Assembly: GCA_037447655.1 (NCBI GenBank)
Contig: JBBHKE010002123.1
Location: 64,001 to 78,502, forward strand
DNA: 14,502 bases
Reading direction: 5' to 3'
Source of the DNA: Zygnema cylindricum
Taxonomy: Eukaryota > Streptophyta > Zygnematophyceae > Zygnematales > Zygnemataceae
Every line of letters starts with the position of its first letter. Within the stretch, counting starts at the first letter, position 1. Of this stretch, positions 1 to 6,285 are shown piece by piece. The notes beneath the pieces were generated by a model that saw nothing but the letters and a program-made list of their open reading frames with translations, searched no databases and was not told where the DNA came from. A program made the position numbers and the translations under genes.

Positions 1-295
1 CGCATACATACAATACAACGTGAATTTTTAACAGAAAAAAAAAGACATTATTAACGTGAGTTTTTTATTGGTGTACCAGTTCTGATGATGTTTAAGAAAG
101 AGAAAATTAGTTTGTGTCAATGATACTATTTTAGTTCAAGGGGTAAAAACTTTAGAGGCAACCGATATAGTGTCATTGATCCAATAGCCACCCACGGTAT
201 ACTTGTTGAGGATCGGCGATATTCTACGATATTCTATATTCTATATCGCCGATCCTCAACAATACTATCCTTGTTGAAAGGATAAAAAGTTTCAA
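1..295. other. Left-edge intronic or intergenic stretch with inverted repeats
   Basis: No exon could be assigned here. The protease gene read on the minus strand should continue leftwards, since its last exons (including the third catalytic residue of the CPAF type) have not yet appeared, but nothing in this stretch gave a convincing match. It holds an imperfect inverted repeat (117-129 against 167-179, 12 of 13 bases) and a long perfect hairpin at 203-262, listed separately. Confidence 0.4.
203..262. repeat. Perfect 20-bp inverted repeat (hairpin), MITE-like end
   Basis: The arms TTGTTGAGGATCGGCGATAT (203-222) and its exact complement (243-262) are separated by a 20-base AT-rich loop. A 19-base near-copy (one mismatch) lies on the minus strand at 4026-4008, next to the exon 2 donor of the protease gene. 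The sequence is therefore repeated in the window and may be the terminus of a small palindromic transposable element. No transposase is present and no target duplication was identified. Confidence 0.6.
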
Positions 296-700
296 GGTTC
301 TTACCTCCATTATAAGTAACAGATCTGACATCCATTTTAATAAGAGATTCTATAGGTAGTAAAAGACCTTATTTCCATTCTAGGTAAAAAACCTTACCTC
401 CATTATAGGTCTAAGGTCTTGCCTCCATAAGCAATTTATAACTTTTTTTAAGTTTTTCAATTATATAAAAGATTGGGTGCAATATCTGCCATATATGCAG
501 TATAATATAAAAGATCTTAAAAGATAAAAGATAGGTAAAAGATTGCCTAATTCTAAGGTAAAGATCTTACCTCCGCTTAAAAGGTCAAACATCTTACCTC
601 CATAAGCGATGTAAAGGTTATTAAATATTGTAATTTTACAACAGATTAGGTGTAACATCTACTATACATACAGTATATGATGTGAAAGATCTTACCTCCA
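296..700 (-). repeat. Tandem array of exon 5 splice-donor copies
   Basis: The exon 5 donor of the protease gene (minus strand, ATGGAG followed by GTAAGA, plus-strand 692-699) recurs downstream inside the intron. Plus-strand TTACCTCC is found at 301, 394, 567, 594 and 692, with variants at 367 and 419. The copy at 363-391 also carries about 20 bases of the exon end. The sites fall into two tandem units of about 174 bp: 394 pairs with 567 (173 apart), 419 with 594 (175) and 513 with 688 (175). The array therefore seems to derive from the exon-intron junction by tandem duplication. The offsets and motifs are visible directly; the order of events is inference. Confidence 0.75.
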
Positions 701-1137
701 TTCTATAGGTAAAAGCTCCACAAGCCGAGTAACAAAGTCCATTTGTAAGCAAAAGGATATTTTCGGCGGGAAATAGTGGAGCTGCATTTTTCGGAGGGCT
801 GTTTATATCATAACTTTGGAATCTAAACAAACTTGAATAATATCCTTTATTCCCACCAAGTATTTTTGAAACAAGAGGAAAAAAGAATCCTGTTGAGGAA
901 CTGAATGGGACATTTTTTGTGTTCGTCCATTTACCGTAGAAGAAAGCGGAATAAGAATGAGTAAAAGCATTGTAATATTTTACCAGTTTCTAGGTCAAAG
1001 TAGAAGCCCGGAACTGAAGATTATAAGTTTTATTACCGAGGGATGGGAAAAGGTATTGGATGACTATATCTGGGAGGACCGAATATCCCCGGGAATTATT
1101 TTGAAGATCTATAATTAAACGAGTGGCACCGAGACGT
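696..1137 (-). CDS. S41 peptidase exon 5, with nucleophile serine
   Basis: The exon starts after a CTTTTTCCCAG acceptor and ends at an ATGGAG|GTAAGA donor. The reading joins exon 4 in phase 2. It encodes the glycine-region strand LIIDLQNNSRGY, where most relatives have GNGGG, then FPAENILLLTNG and the Ser motif CYSACGAF. An in-frame TAG at 992-990 interrupts an otherwise open frame of 147 codons, with recognisable homology on both sides, so the stop is a local lesion and not the gene end. The donor opens a long intron whose start is filled with copies of this same donor. Confidence 0.75.
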
Positions 1138-1148
1138 CTGGGAAAAAG

Positions 1149-1181
<33 letters not shown>

Positions 1182-1440
1182 GTCATGGTCTGGCTTGTAG
1201 TATCGTAAGAATTCGACATAAAAAAACAATGGTCTTACAATAAAAAATAAAAATTCAGAGGAATTATCAGATTATTATATTTAGAAACTAGCAAACAGGT
1301 CTTAAAAGATAAAGACTTTTATGATGTGAATATACTTTGTTCTTAAGAATAATGGGAGCTACCCATAAATACGCAAATGTCATGAAAATGTTTAAAATTG
1401 TAACTCAATGGCATGTAAATACCATTTAAAACTAGTAATT

Positions 1441-1552
1441 TGAACCCTATTTCAACCCACTATTAAACCAATATCAACCCTATTTCAACCCAATTCAATT
1501 TCAACCCTATTTTAAAACCCAATTTACCAATTTTAACCCAATTCTAATTCAA
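1441..1552. repeat. Degenerate CAACCCTATTTCAACCCA minisatellite in intron 4
   Basis: Words such as AACCCTATTTCAACCCA, CAACCCTATTTCAACCCAA, CAACCCTATTTTA and TTAACCCAATT recur with variable spacing through about 110 bases. The repeat is intronic and does not resemble the flanking splice junctions, unlike the arrays in introns 1 and 5. Confidence 0.6.
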
Positions 1553-1775
1553 TGCTTATTAGAAATGAAGGATGTAAAAGTAGTTTAACCTTAATGTTCA
1601 TAAACTTCCATTATTATGAATTTTGGAATATAACCCAATTCTATCGAAATGTTTTGATGAAAATAAAAAAAGGGGATAGAATATAGTTGTAAATGAAATT
1701 TTAGATGTGAATGCAACTCCCCAAAATCCATCCAGATACCCAGAAAAAAAAGTTAATAGGAACCGGGTCATTGAA

Positions 1776-1891
1776 GTTTCTTAGGATTTTTGAGTTTTTT
1801 AGGTTTTTTCAGGGGTTTCTAGGGTTTTTTTAGGGTTTTCTACCCTAAAAACCCTACAGAACTCTAAAAAAAAAACTAAAAAACCCTAAGT
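1776..1891. repeat. AT-rich inverted block with TTTAGGG / CCCTAAA words
   Basis: The left half carries several GGGTTT and TTTAGGG words (about 1811-1838). The right half carries CCCTAAA and ACCCT words (about 1843-1891), so the two halves can partly pair. The words resemble a TTTAGGG telomere unit but are irregular and run toward each other. It may be a chance low-complexity hairpin. Confidence 0.4.
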
Positions 1892-1939
1892 AATCATTAA
1901 AAACCCCCTAAAAAACACTGAATAATCCGAAATACTTAC

Positions 1940-2070
1940 AGTAAAGTCTGGCAACTTGCGACCACATCAAACATAAAATATATCAAAGGGTTGCCTCCCG
2001 TCGAAGAAACATCGGGAAGAAAACTAGGAATTATCAAAACTCCCGTCTTACTATCGGCTAAAAACCACGC
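1940..2070 (-). CDS. S41 peptidase exon 4
   Basis: A 131-nt exon flanked by a GATTTGCAG acceptor and a GTAAGT donor. It reads WFLADSKTGVLIIPSFLPDV and onwards, matching the family segment just before the LIIDL strand (GYFL...VLSIPSF in relatives). Phase 0 in and phase 2 out agree with the neighbouring exons. There is no disruption inside it. Confidence 0.8.
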
Positions 2071-2516
2071 CTGCAAATCAGATCATTTAGAGGTTAAGTT
2101 TTTACCGATAATGAAATAAAAATTAAAAAAACAAAAATAATGAAAACAAAAACAAAAAAAGGCAAAAAAAAATGATACTTGAATTGAAACACTTGAAAAG
2201 TTGACATCTTCATCTTACTCGATTAATGTGAAGACGAAAATTTGCAAGAGACAATGAGAGAGATTCTTACTGTGGATTACTTAAACCATTTATCAACTCT
2301 TTAATTTCTTTTTTTACTGTTATCCTCATTACCACGAAGAAAAAATTACGCTATGTCTACTGAATCGCTTTCCTAATCAAATTTGTAACCGAAAAAATAA
2401 ATCAAACTTTCCAAAAACAAATGGAAGACTTTAGAAGGCAAATGACAACAGACATACATTTTAAAAACACGATCTAACAAAAAAAGGATCCATTTGTACC
2501 CTCCTTCCCCTCTCAC
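2071..2516 (-). other. Intron 3 of the S41 gene
   Basis: A 446-nt intron with a strong CAG|GTGAGA donor and a TTTGCAG acceptor. It is A/T-rich and includes poly-A stretches on the plus strand around 2120-2175. I saw no repeat array and no coding signal. Confidence 0.65.
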
Positions 2517-2820
2517 CTGCACAAATCAATCGACTATTTTGATGGGTTTTGCAGAAGAAGACAATAAACTCGTCTTCGAAGGCGTGACACCGGTCGCTTT
2601 GATCGGATTTGATGGTTGAAAAGCCATCGATACAAACAATTGTCCTTCGGTACCGTCTTTTTGGGCGACCCTATTTTCTTGTTGTTGATTAAAAGGAAAA
2701 GAAATACAATACTTATTATAGTAGTCCATCGCATCAACAAAGGAGTAAAAGCCAGAACTGATGTACGGAAATTGAGAGAAAAATGATAAAGTGATGACTT
2801 CCTTGGATGTAAATCCTTTC
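2517..2820 (-). CDS. S41 peptidase exon 3, with in-frame TGA
   Basis: The acceptor is TTTTTTTTTGTCTTTTCAG and the donor is CAG|GTGAGA at 2517/2516. The exon reads KGFTSKEVITLSFFSQFPYI and onwards, then DAMDYYNKYC, matching the FxGVxSGExFYxxFC region of CPAF-like proteases. A TGA (2528-2526) lies four codons before the donor. It falls in the frame that fits both the exon and, in phase 0, exon 4, so it is a premature stop and not a frame error. A long NQQQ...TPSKTSLLSSS stretch looks like a variable loop. Confidence 0.72.
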
Positions 2821-2892
2821 CTGAAAAGACAAAAAAAAAAATCCAAAAAGAGAAAATACAAAAATTACGAGTGAACTACAACAATTATGGAA

Positions 2893-2975
2893 GCTCCCTT
2901 TCTCTCTTATCCTCGAAGAGAAGGGGGGAGGGAGCGAGTGAGGGAGGGAGAGAGAGAGGGAGAGAACGACGGAAG
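2893..2975. repeat. GA-rich simple repeat
   Basis: Imperfect GAGGGA/GAGA repeat on the plus strand (CT-rich on the transcribed strand of the protease gene), inside intron 2. There is no fixed unit length. Confidence 0.8.
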
Positions 2976-3004
2976 GAGTTGGGGCAGAAAGAGTGAATTC
3001 CGCA

Positions 3005-3098
3005 GCATTTGGGATTTGACATGTCCCACAATTGAGAAAAATGAGCCGGCCAGGGCTCGAACCTGCGATCCCTGGAGTTATTAGTGTGCTAACTGTTG
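3005..3098 (-). repeat. tRNA-derived SINE-like copy 1
   Basis: On the minus strand this shows GTTAGCACAC followed by GGTTCGAGCCC, a good RNA polymerase III B box, and then CCTGGCCGGCTCATTTTTCT. The part after the tRNA-like region (CTCAT...ATT..GGGAC) resembles that of the copy at 3189-3290, which suggests two members of one SINE family in opposite orientation. The anticodon and D arms are degenerate. Confidence 0.5.
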
Positions 3099-3188
3099 AA
3101 GTACGTGACACGTGGCGATCGATACCCGGATTTGTGGTAAAATCCACATTAAAAGATGATAAAATTGTGCCCGCCAGTCTCAACATCT

Positions 3189-3290
3189 AAGGTGGTGGCA
3201 CAGTAGTGGTTAGTGCATTCACAGCTTAAGTGAAAGGTCCCAGGTTTAAATCTTGGCCGACTCATCATTCCCTTTATTTGGGACCGTCCA
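3189..3290 (+). repeat. tRNA-derived SINE-like copy 2 with a cloverleaf head
   Basis: 3189-3264 folds as a tRNA: D stem GCAC/GTGC, anticodon stem TTCAC/GTGAA with loop AGCTTAA, T stem CCAGG/CTTGG with loop TTTAAAT, and about 5 of 7 acceptor pairs. The anticodon loop lacks U33 and the B box is degenerate, so a working tRNA is unlikely. The following CTCATCATTCCCTTTATTTG resembles the tail of copy 1, fitting a SINE and not an isolated pseudo-tRNA. Confidence 0.55.
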
Positions 3291-3512
3291 TTCTTTCCTC
3301 CGATTGTACCAATGTTAACACCTACCACTCTGACACCAGCCGTCATATCGATTGGCGGATCCTTTGTAATATATTTCAAGTCATATATTTGTCATATTTT
3401 TCAACGAGCGCAAAGGGAAAGATAAAGGGAGAGAGGGAAATAAAAACATAACGCCATATGGAAAAAACATACCAAAAGAATAAAACAAAGGGAAAATAGA
3501 CATCAAGGTGGG

Positions 3513-3772
3513 GTTTATTGGAAGGAGGGTGAGAGAGGGAGAAGAGGGAGGTGAGAGAGAGGGGGTGTTTAGCGAGAGGAGATGAAGAGAGGGAGGAGGG
3601 AGGGAGCCGGAAAAAAGAGAGGGAGAAGAAGGGAAGAGAGGGAGAGGGGGAAAGGATATGGGAAGAGGAGATGGGGAGAGGCAGAGGAAAGAGGCAGAGG
3701 AGGGAGAGAGAAGGAGAGGAGAGGGAGAGGAGAGCGGGAAGCGGGAGAGGGAGAGGGAGGTAGGAAGAGGAG
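3513..3772. repeat. Long GA-rich simple repeat
   Basis: About 260 bases of imperfect GGGAGA/GAGGGA repeat on the plus strand in intron 2. It makes long but meaningless open frames on both strands (Arg/Glu/Gly-rich or Ser/Leu/Pro-rich). The units are irregular and no larger period was evident. Confidence 0.8.
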
Positions 3773-3893
3773 GAGATTGGACCAACGAACCTGTTGGAGG
3801 AATGTCCACTTCGGACTCCACACGTGTGTATCGCAGTAAATGCTGGTCTGCCAGCGCGCTGTAAATTCGATTTCAGGCGCTTGCATGCACATC

Positions 3894-3966
3894 GGCCGGG
3901 TAGCTCAGTTGGTAGAGCTCGTGTACGGCTAACATAAAGTCCCGGGTTCGATCCCCGGCTTGGCCA
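3894..3966 (+). tRNA. tRNA-like cloverleaf, probably a tRNA pseudogene or SINE head
   Basis: Full 73-nt cloverleaf: acceptor GGCCGGG/CTTGGCC (7 pairs with two G-U), D stem GCTC/GAGC with loop AGTTGGTA, T stem CCGGG/CCCGG with loop TTCGATC, and discriminator A. The A box (TAGCTCAGTTGGTAGAGC) and B box (GGTTCGATCCC) are near ideal. The anticodon arm is weak: CGTGT/ACATA has one mismatch, and the loop ACGGCTA has C at position 33 instead of U. By position the anticodon would be GGC (Ala), but the missing U33 argues for a pseudogene. It lies antisense to the protease gene inside intron 2. Confidence 0.55.
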
Positions 3967-4030
3967 TTTAACCGAAGTTTTCACTTGGCGCCCATGCGAT
4001 ATGTAGAATATCGCTGATCCTCAACAGAAC

Positions 4031-4298
4031 CTTGTCACTTGCAAAGTCACATTATCTTCAGCCGTAGAAAAGTACCGTACGGTAAAAGAACTCAGAAAGT
4101 ACGAGTCCGTATTTCCGCTCTCCCTCGCGAAAAGAGAATTAAATCGCGCGCCGACGTCCTTGTAGACCCCCGCGCTTTTTTTGGCGTAATTTAATAAATA
4201 ATCGGCGGCGTTCACGCCGTTGATTTTGTGAATCGTCGCGTCCCAATATTTCTTGACGTCTAGCGGCTTACTTAAAGTGGAAAGTAGGTCGCTTATAT
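4031..4298 (-). CDS. S41 peptidase exon 2, PDZ-like segment
   Basis: It begins after a TTTTTTTTTCCGGGCAG acceptor and joins exon 1 in phase 1. It encodes KPLDVKKYWDATIHKINGVN and onwards, then AADYLLNYAKK and ARFNSLFARESG, matching the SPVxxINGxxAxxYL...ARYNxLF segment of CPAF-like proteases, which forms the PDZ-like module. The exit at 4031 was chosen because ACAAG|GTTCTG gives phase 2, required by exon 3. GTGACA a few bases earlier is the alternative but has the wrong phase. The first ~55 bases of this exon are copied upstream inside intron 1. Confidence 0.75.
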
Positions 4299-4810
4299 CT
4301 GCCCGGAAAAAAAAAGTGAAAATTAGGAGGCTTACATCTGCCCGGAAAAAAAAGTGAAAATTAGGAGGCTTACATCTGCCCGGAAAAAAAAAGAAACCAA
4401 GGGAACGAAGGGGAAAAAAACAAAAACAATAGAAAGACAAATAAGAAGAAGATTAACATGCCCGGAAAAAAAAAGAAACAAAGGGAACGAAGGGGCGAAA
4501 AACAAAAATCTTGACGTCTACTGTAGCGGCTTGCTCTGAGAGGAAAATAGAAGGCTCACATCTGCCCAGAAAAAAAAGATAAAGAACAAAAAAAAAAAAG
4601 GAGGAAAGTAACATGCCCGGAAAAAAAAGGAAACAAAGGGGTAGGAATGAGCGAAAAAAACAAAAAAGATAATAAGACAAATGAGGAGAAGATTAACATG
4701 CCCGGAAAAAAAAAGAAACAAAGGGTAGGAAGGGGCGAAAAACAAAAAAAAAAGAGAAACAAGGTGAAAATAATATTTTGCTGACGTCATTGTGTTTACT
4801 CAGAGTACAA
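4299..4810 (-). repeat. Tandem array of exon 2 acceptor copies
   Basis: The coding-strand unit TTTTTTTTCCGGGCAG recurs (plus strand CTGCCCGG) at 4299, 4338 and 4376, and as CTGCCCAG at 4562. Variants with ATG instead of CAG (plus CATGCCCGG) lie at 4457, 4612 and 4697. Seven units sit in higher-order repeats of about 236-240 bp (4376 with 4612, 4457 with 4697). A second copy of the exon 2 start, including CTTGACGTCTA and AGCGGCTT, lies at 4510-4563, 258 bp from the original, and a fainter third around 4781-4810. Four of the seven keep an AG and could act as decoy acceptors. Confidence 0.75.
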
Positions 4811-5251
4811 ATTTGGAGACTCAGAGAATGAAAAAAAAATATGCTGAAAATTAAACAAATGAAAGAAAAGATATGAAGTAAAAAAAGTTTTGTATTATCT
4901 GAAACAAAAAAAAAAAAAAAAATGCTACTAAGACATGGGACATAAATAAATAATTATAAAAAAAAATGAAAGTTTATGGGAATGTGAGTTTGTATAGGAA
5001 TAAAAATATTCTAACCCAAAAAAAACTAAAAAAAAGGCATTTGACTTCAAAAATACAATTGTTTCTCCTTTCTCCTCTTTCTTTTTTTTTAACAAGTCAA
5101 TTGAAATTTTTGTGGCCTAGAAAACGTGGTTTTCTCCTCCAACTCATGAAAAAGAACACAAAAAAAGGGCAAAAAATAATTGATAATTCAAGACCACCAT
5201 GGAAAAAAAAAAAATAAAAAAAAAAAGTTTCAAAGAAAAAAAAAAACTTAC
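4299..5251 (-). other. Intron 1 of the S41 gene
   Basis: A 953-nt intron with a GTAAGT donor (5251-5246) followed by T-rich sequence on the coding strand. The part near the acceptor (4299-4810) is a tandem array of acceptor-like units. The rest (about 4810-5245) is poly-A/poly-T-rich with no coding signal. Confidence 0.65.
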
Positions 5252-5716
5252 GAAACGAAGCAATTTTGTACACATTCTTTCCATTTTCCACATAAGTCAA
5301 AAGAGACACCGGAAGTATGGAAATCACGCCCCCAAAACAGTTTGGATAATACGCAGAATGTCCGTCATTTATACTATTGATGACGTCATAAACCGCCTTA
5401 TAAAAAGAAAGCGCGTCTGAAAATGTTTTTGATTTTTTTTTTTTCAGCTCCGCGATGACGTCCACTTTCGAAGCCAGCGCAGGATCCAGCGCATTTTTCG
5501 CGATGTCCAGATACGGCCAAAAATCGTACGTTTTCTGGATGCTATCGATCACCTGATTCGCCACCGACTTATTGTACGGAATCGAATTGAAACATTTTCG
5601 GGTGTACTTTACTTTTGGCGGGTAGTTGTTGAAGGGAATTGATGACTTCCGTACAAGTATTTGTCGCCGCGGAGTTGTACGAACGCAAGAAGACAATTAA
5701 GGAGAAGTAAAACCAT
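5252..5716 (-). CDS. S41 peptidase exon 1: signal peptide and catalytic His, two frame breaks
   Basis: The chosen start ATG (5716-5714) is followed by VLLLLNCLLAFVQL, a typical signal-peptide core. Family homology then continues in a second frame (NTCTEVINSLQQLPAKSKV) and a third (KCFNSIPYNKSVANQ onwards). Each switch equals a one-base indel, near 5670-5690 and at a run of A/T near 5600-5610, too short for introns. The third frame stays open through NSINDGHSAYYP, which carries the catalytic His, to a TTTC|GTAAGT donor. The breaks could be true mutations or homopolymer sequencing errors. The upstream 100 bases are a CT array followed by a divergently oriented copia LTR. Confidence 0.72.
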
Positions 5717-5739
5717 GATGCGAGATTTGAATTTCTCTC

Positions 5740-5822
5740 GCTTTCCCTCTTAAATATCTCCTCTCTATCCTCTCTCTCTCTCACTTCTCTTTCTCTCTCT
5801 CTCTCTCCTCTCTCCTCTCCCC
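5740..5822. repeat. CT-rich simple repeat between S41 gene and copia LTR
   Basis: CTCTCT/CCTCTCTC array directly abutting the TG of the copia 5' LTR. On the minus strand it is the immediate upstream region of the S41 start. The copia element may have inserted at its edge. Confidence 0.8.
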
Positions 5823-5874
5823 TGTTACAGTACATTTAGCGTAGGATATTTTTTGTCTTGTTCGTACGTTTTCT

Positions 5875-6048
5875 TACGTCGGTCAAGTCTTGTTGACCAA
5901 CTTGTCCGCACGTCTTACTTTTTGGTCTTGTCCGTACTTCCATACGTCGGTCCAGTCAAGTGTACTTTTTCGTTACATACGTCGGTCTAGTCCTTTACGT
6001 AGAAGTCCTTTGACCGTCGGTCCAGTCTTTTAGCCGACGGTACAGTCT
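5875..6048 (+). promoter_or_regulatory. U3 tandem motif TACGTCGGTCCAGTC, enhancer-like
   Basis: Copies start at 5875, 5943, 5978, 6013 (CCGTCGGTCCAGTC) and about 6034 (degenerate). Three are spaced exactly 35 bp. The solo LTR has at least two (plus-strand complement near 10455 and 10513). Repeats in U3 upstream of a TATA box commonly bind activators. The function here is inferred. Confidence 0.5.
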
Positions 6049-6148
6049 TTTGTCTTACATACATTTGTTAGAATCTAGACTAAGATTACTTTGTTACAGC
6101 GCACTGTAGAGCGCTTAGACTCCACAGTAATTAGCATTGTATATTTTG

Positions 6149-6155
6149 TATATAA
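6149..6155 (+). promoter_or_regulatory. LTR TATA box (TATATAA)
   Basis: TATATAAG lies at the position expected for the U3/R promoter. It is conserved in the inverted solo LTR (complement at 10094-10100). Transcription would start roughly 25-35 bases downstream. Confidence 0.6.
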
Positions 6156-6267
6156 GTGACTCTTCTCACTTAATGAAATCATCCCAAATACAAATCAATT
6201 CCTCTCTCCAATGCATTGATCTTTCTCTTGTGTACAATTTCTGGCTTCCGCCAATCCACCTCGAATA

Positions 6268-6278
6268 GGTTATGGGCC
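6268..6278 (+). other. Primer-binding site: internal initiator tRNA-Met type
   Basis: GGTTATGGGCC lies three bases after the LTR end. It is the exact complement of GGCCCAUAACC, the anticodon-loop region of eukaryotic initiator tRNA-Met. Drosophila copia primes in this way on an internal tRNA fragment, whereas most LTR elements use the tRNA 3' end. The 11-base match and its position make this a confident call. Confidence 0.85.
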
Positions 6279-6285
6279 TAGCCAT

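Larger units (their letters stand above)
1138..1939 (-). other. Intron 4 of the S41 gene
   Basis: An 802-nt intron with a GTAAGT donor (1939-1934) and a long T-rich tract before the CCCAG acceptor. It contains no coding signal. It holds a short-period repeat built on CAACCCTATTTC (about 1441-1552) and an AT-rich block with TTTAGGG and CCCTAAA motifs facing each other (about 1776-1891). Confidence 0.65.
2821..4030 (-). other. Intron 2 of the S41 gene, loaded with repeats
   Basis: A 1210-nt intron. The donor deduced by phase is ACAAG|GTTCTG, weaker than the other donors. The acceptor is excellent. Contents include two GA-rich arrays (CT-rich on the coding strand), two tRNA-derived SINE-like sequences in opposite orientation, a tRNA-like cloverleaf, and at 4026-4008 a copy of the 203-262 hairpin arm starting four bases past the donor. 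No coding signal was recognised; the long open frames here come from low-complexity sequence. Confidence 0.6.
696..5716 (-). pseudogene. Secreted CPAF-like S41 serine peptidase gene, 5 exons visible, disrupted
   Basis: Minus-strand multi-exon gene for an S41 peptidase of the CPAF-like (fungal UstP-like) group, which are serine proteases with a PDZ-like insert. The first exon encodes a hydrophobic signal-peptide-like start, so the product would be secreted. Family landmarks appear in order: cysteine-rich N-terminal region ending in SIPYN, the catalytic His motif DGH (His codon 5358-5360), a PDZ-like INGVNAADYL segment, a WFLADS...VLIIPSF strand, LIIDLQNNSRGY, and the nucleophile motif CYSAC (Ser codon 726-728). 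Introns of about 953, 1210, 446 and 802 nt join exons in matching phase (1, 2, 0, 2). The spliced coding length is about 1.6 kb and the 3' end is missing. Disruptions are two one-base shifts in exon 1, a TGA at 2528-2526 and a TAG at 992-990. It may be a pseudogene, a damaged allele, or partly sequencing error. Family assignment is by recalled motifs, not a search. Confidence 0.8.
5823..6264 (+). repeat. Copia-type 5' LTR (442 bp)
   Basis: It starts TGTTACAG and ends ATCCACCTCGA. The related solo LTR ends CCTCCA, so the terminal CA here has changed to GA. The boundaries were set by comparison with the inverted solo LTR, whose ends are fixed by a target duplication. It contains a TATA box (6149-6155), a small inverted repeat AAGTGA...TCACTT just after it, and five TACGTCGGTCCAGTC-like repeats in U3. 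It differs in length from the 663-bp solo copy, mainly in U3. Confidence 0.85.

Noticed and set aside
100-200. Possible next exon of the S41 gene on the minus strand
   Set aside because: A short open stretch (TVGGYWINDT) vaguely suits the family but has no clear splice sites and stops soon after.
296-700. CRISPR-like array
   Set aside because: Repeats are short, unevenly spaced and match the adjacent exon-intron junction; the context is eukaryotic.
890-899. TGTTGAGGA inside exon 5 as another copy of the hairpin repeat
   Set aside because: Only nine bases match and it sits within conserved coding sequence; chance is sufficient.
1776-1891. Interstitial telomere repeat
   Set aside because: TTTAGGG/CCCTAAA words are irregular and few, and face each other in AT-rich intron sequence.
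3376-3984. Long open frames on both strands in and around the GA-rich array
   Set aside because: They are translations of a simple repeat (Arg/Glu/Gly or Ser/Leu/Pro) within an intron, with no domain.
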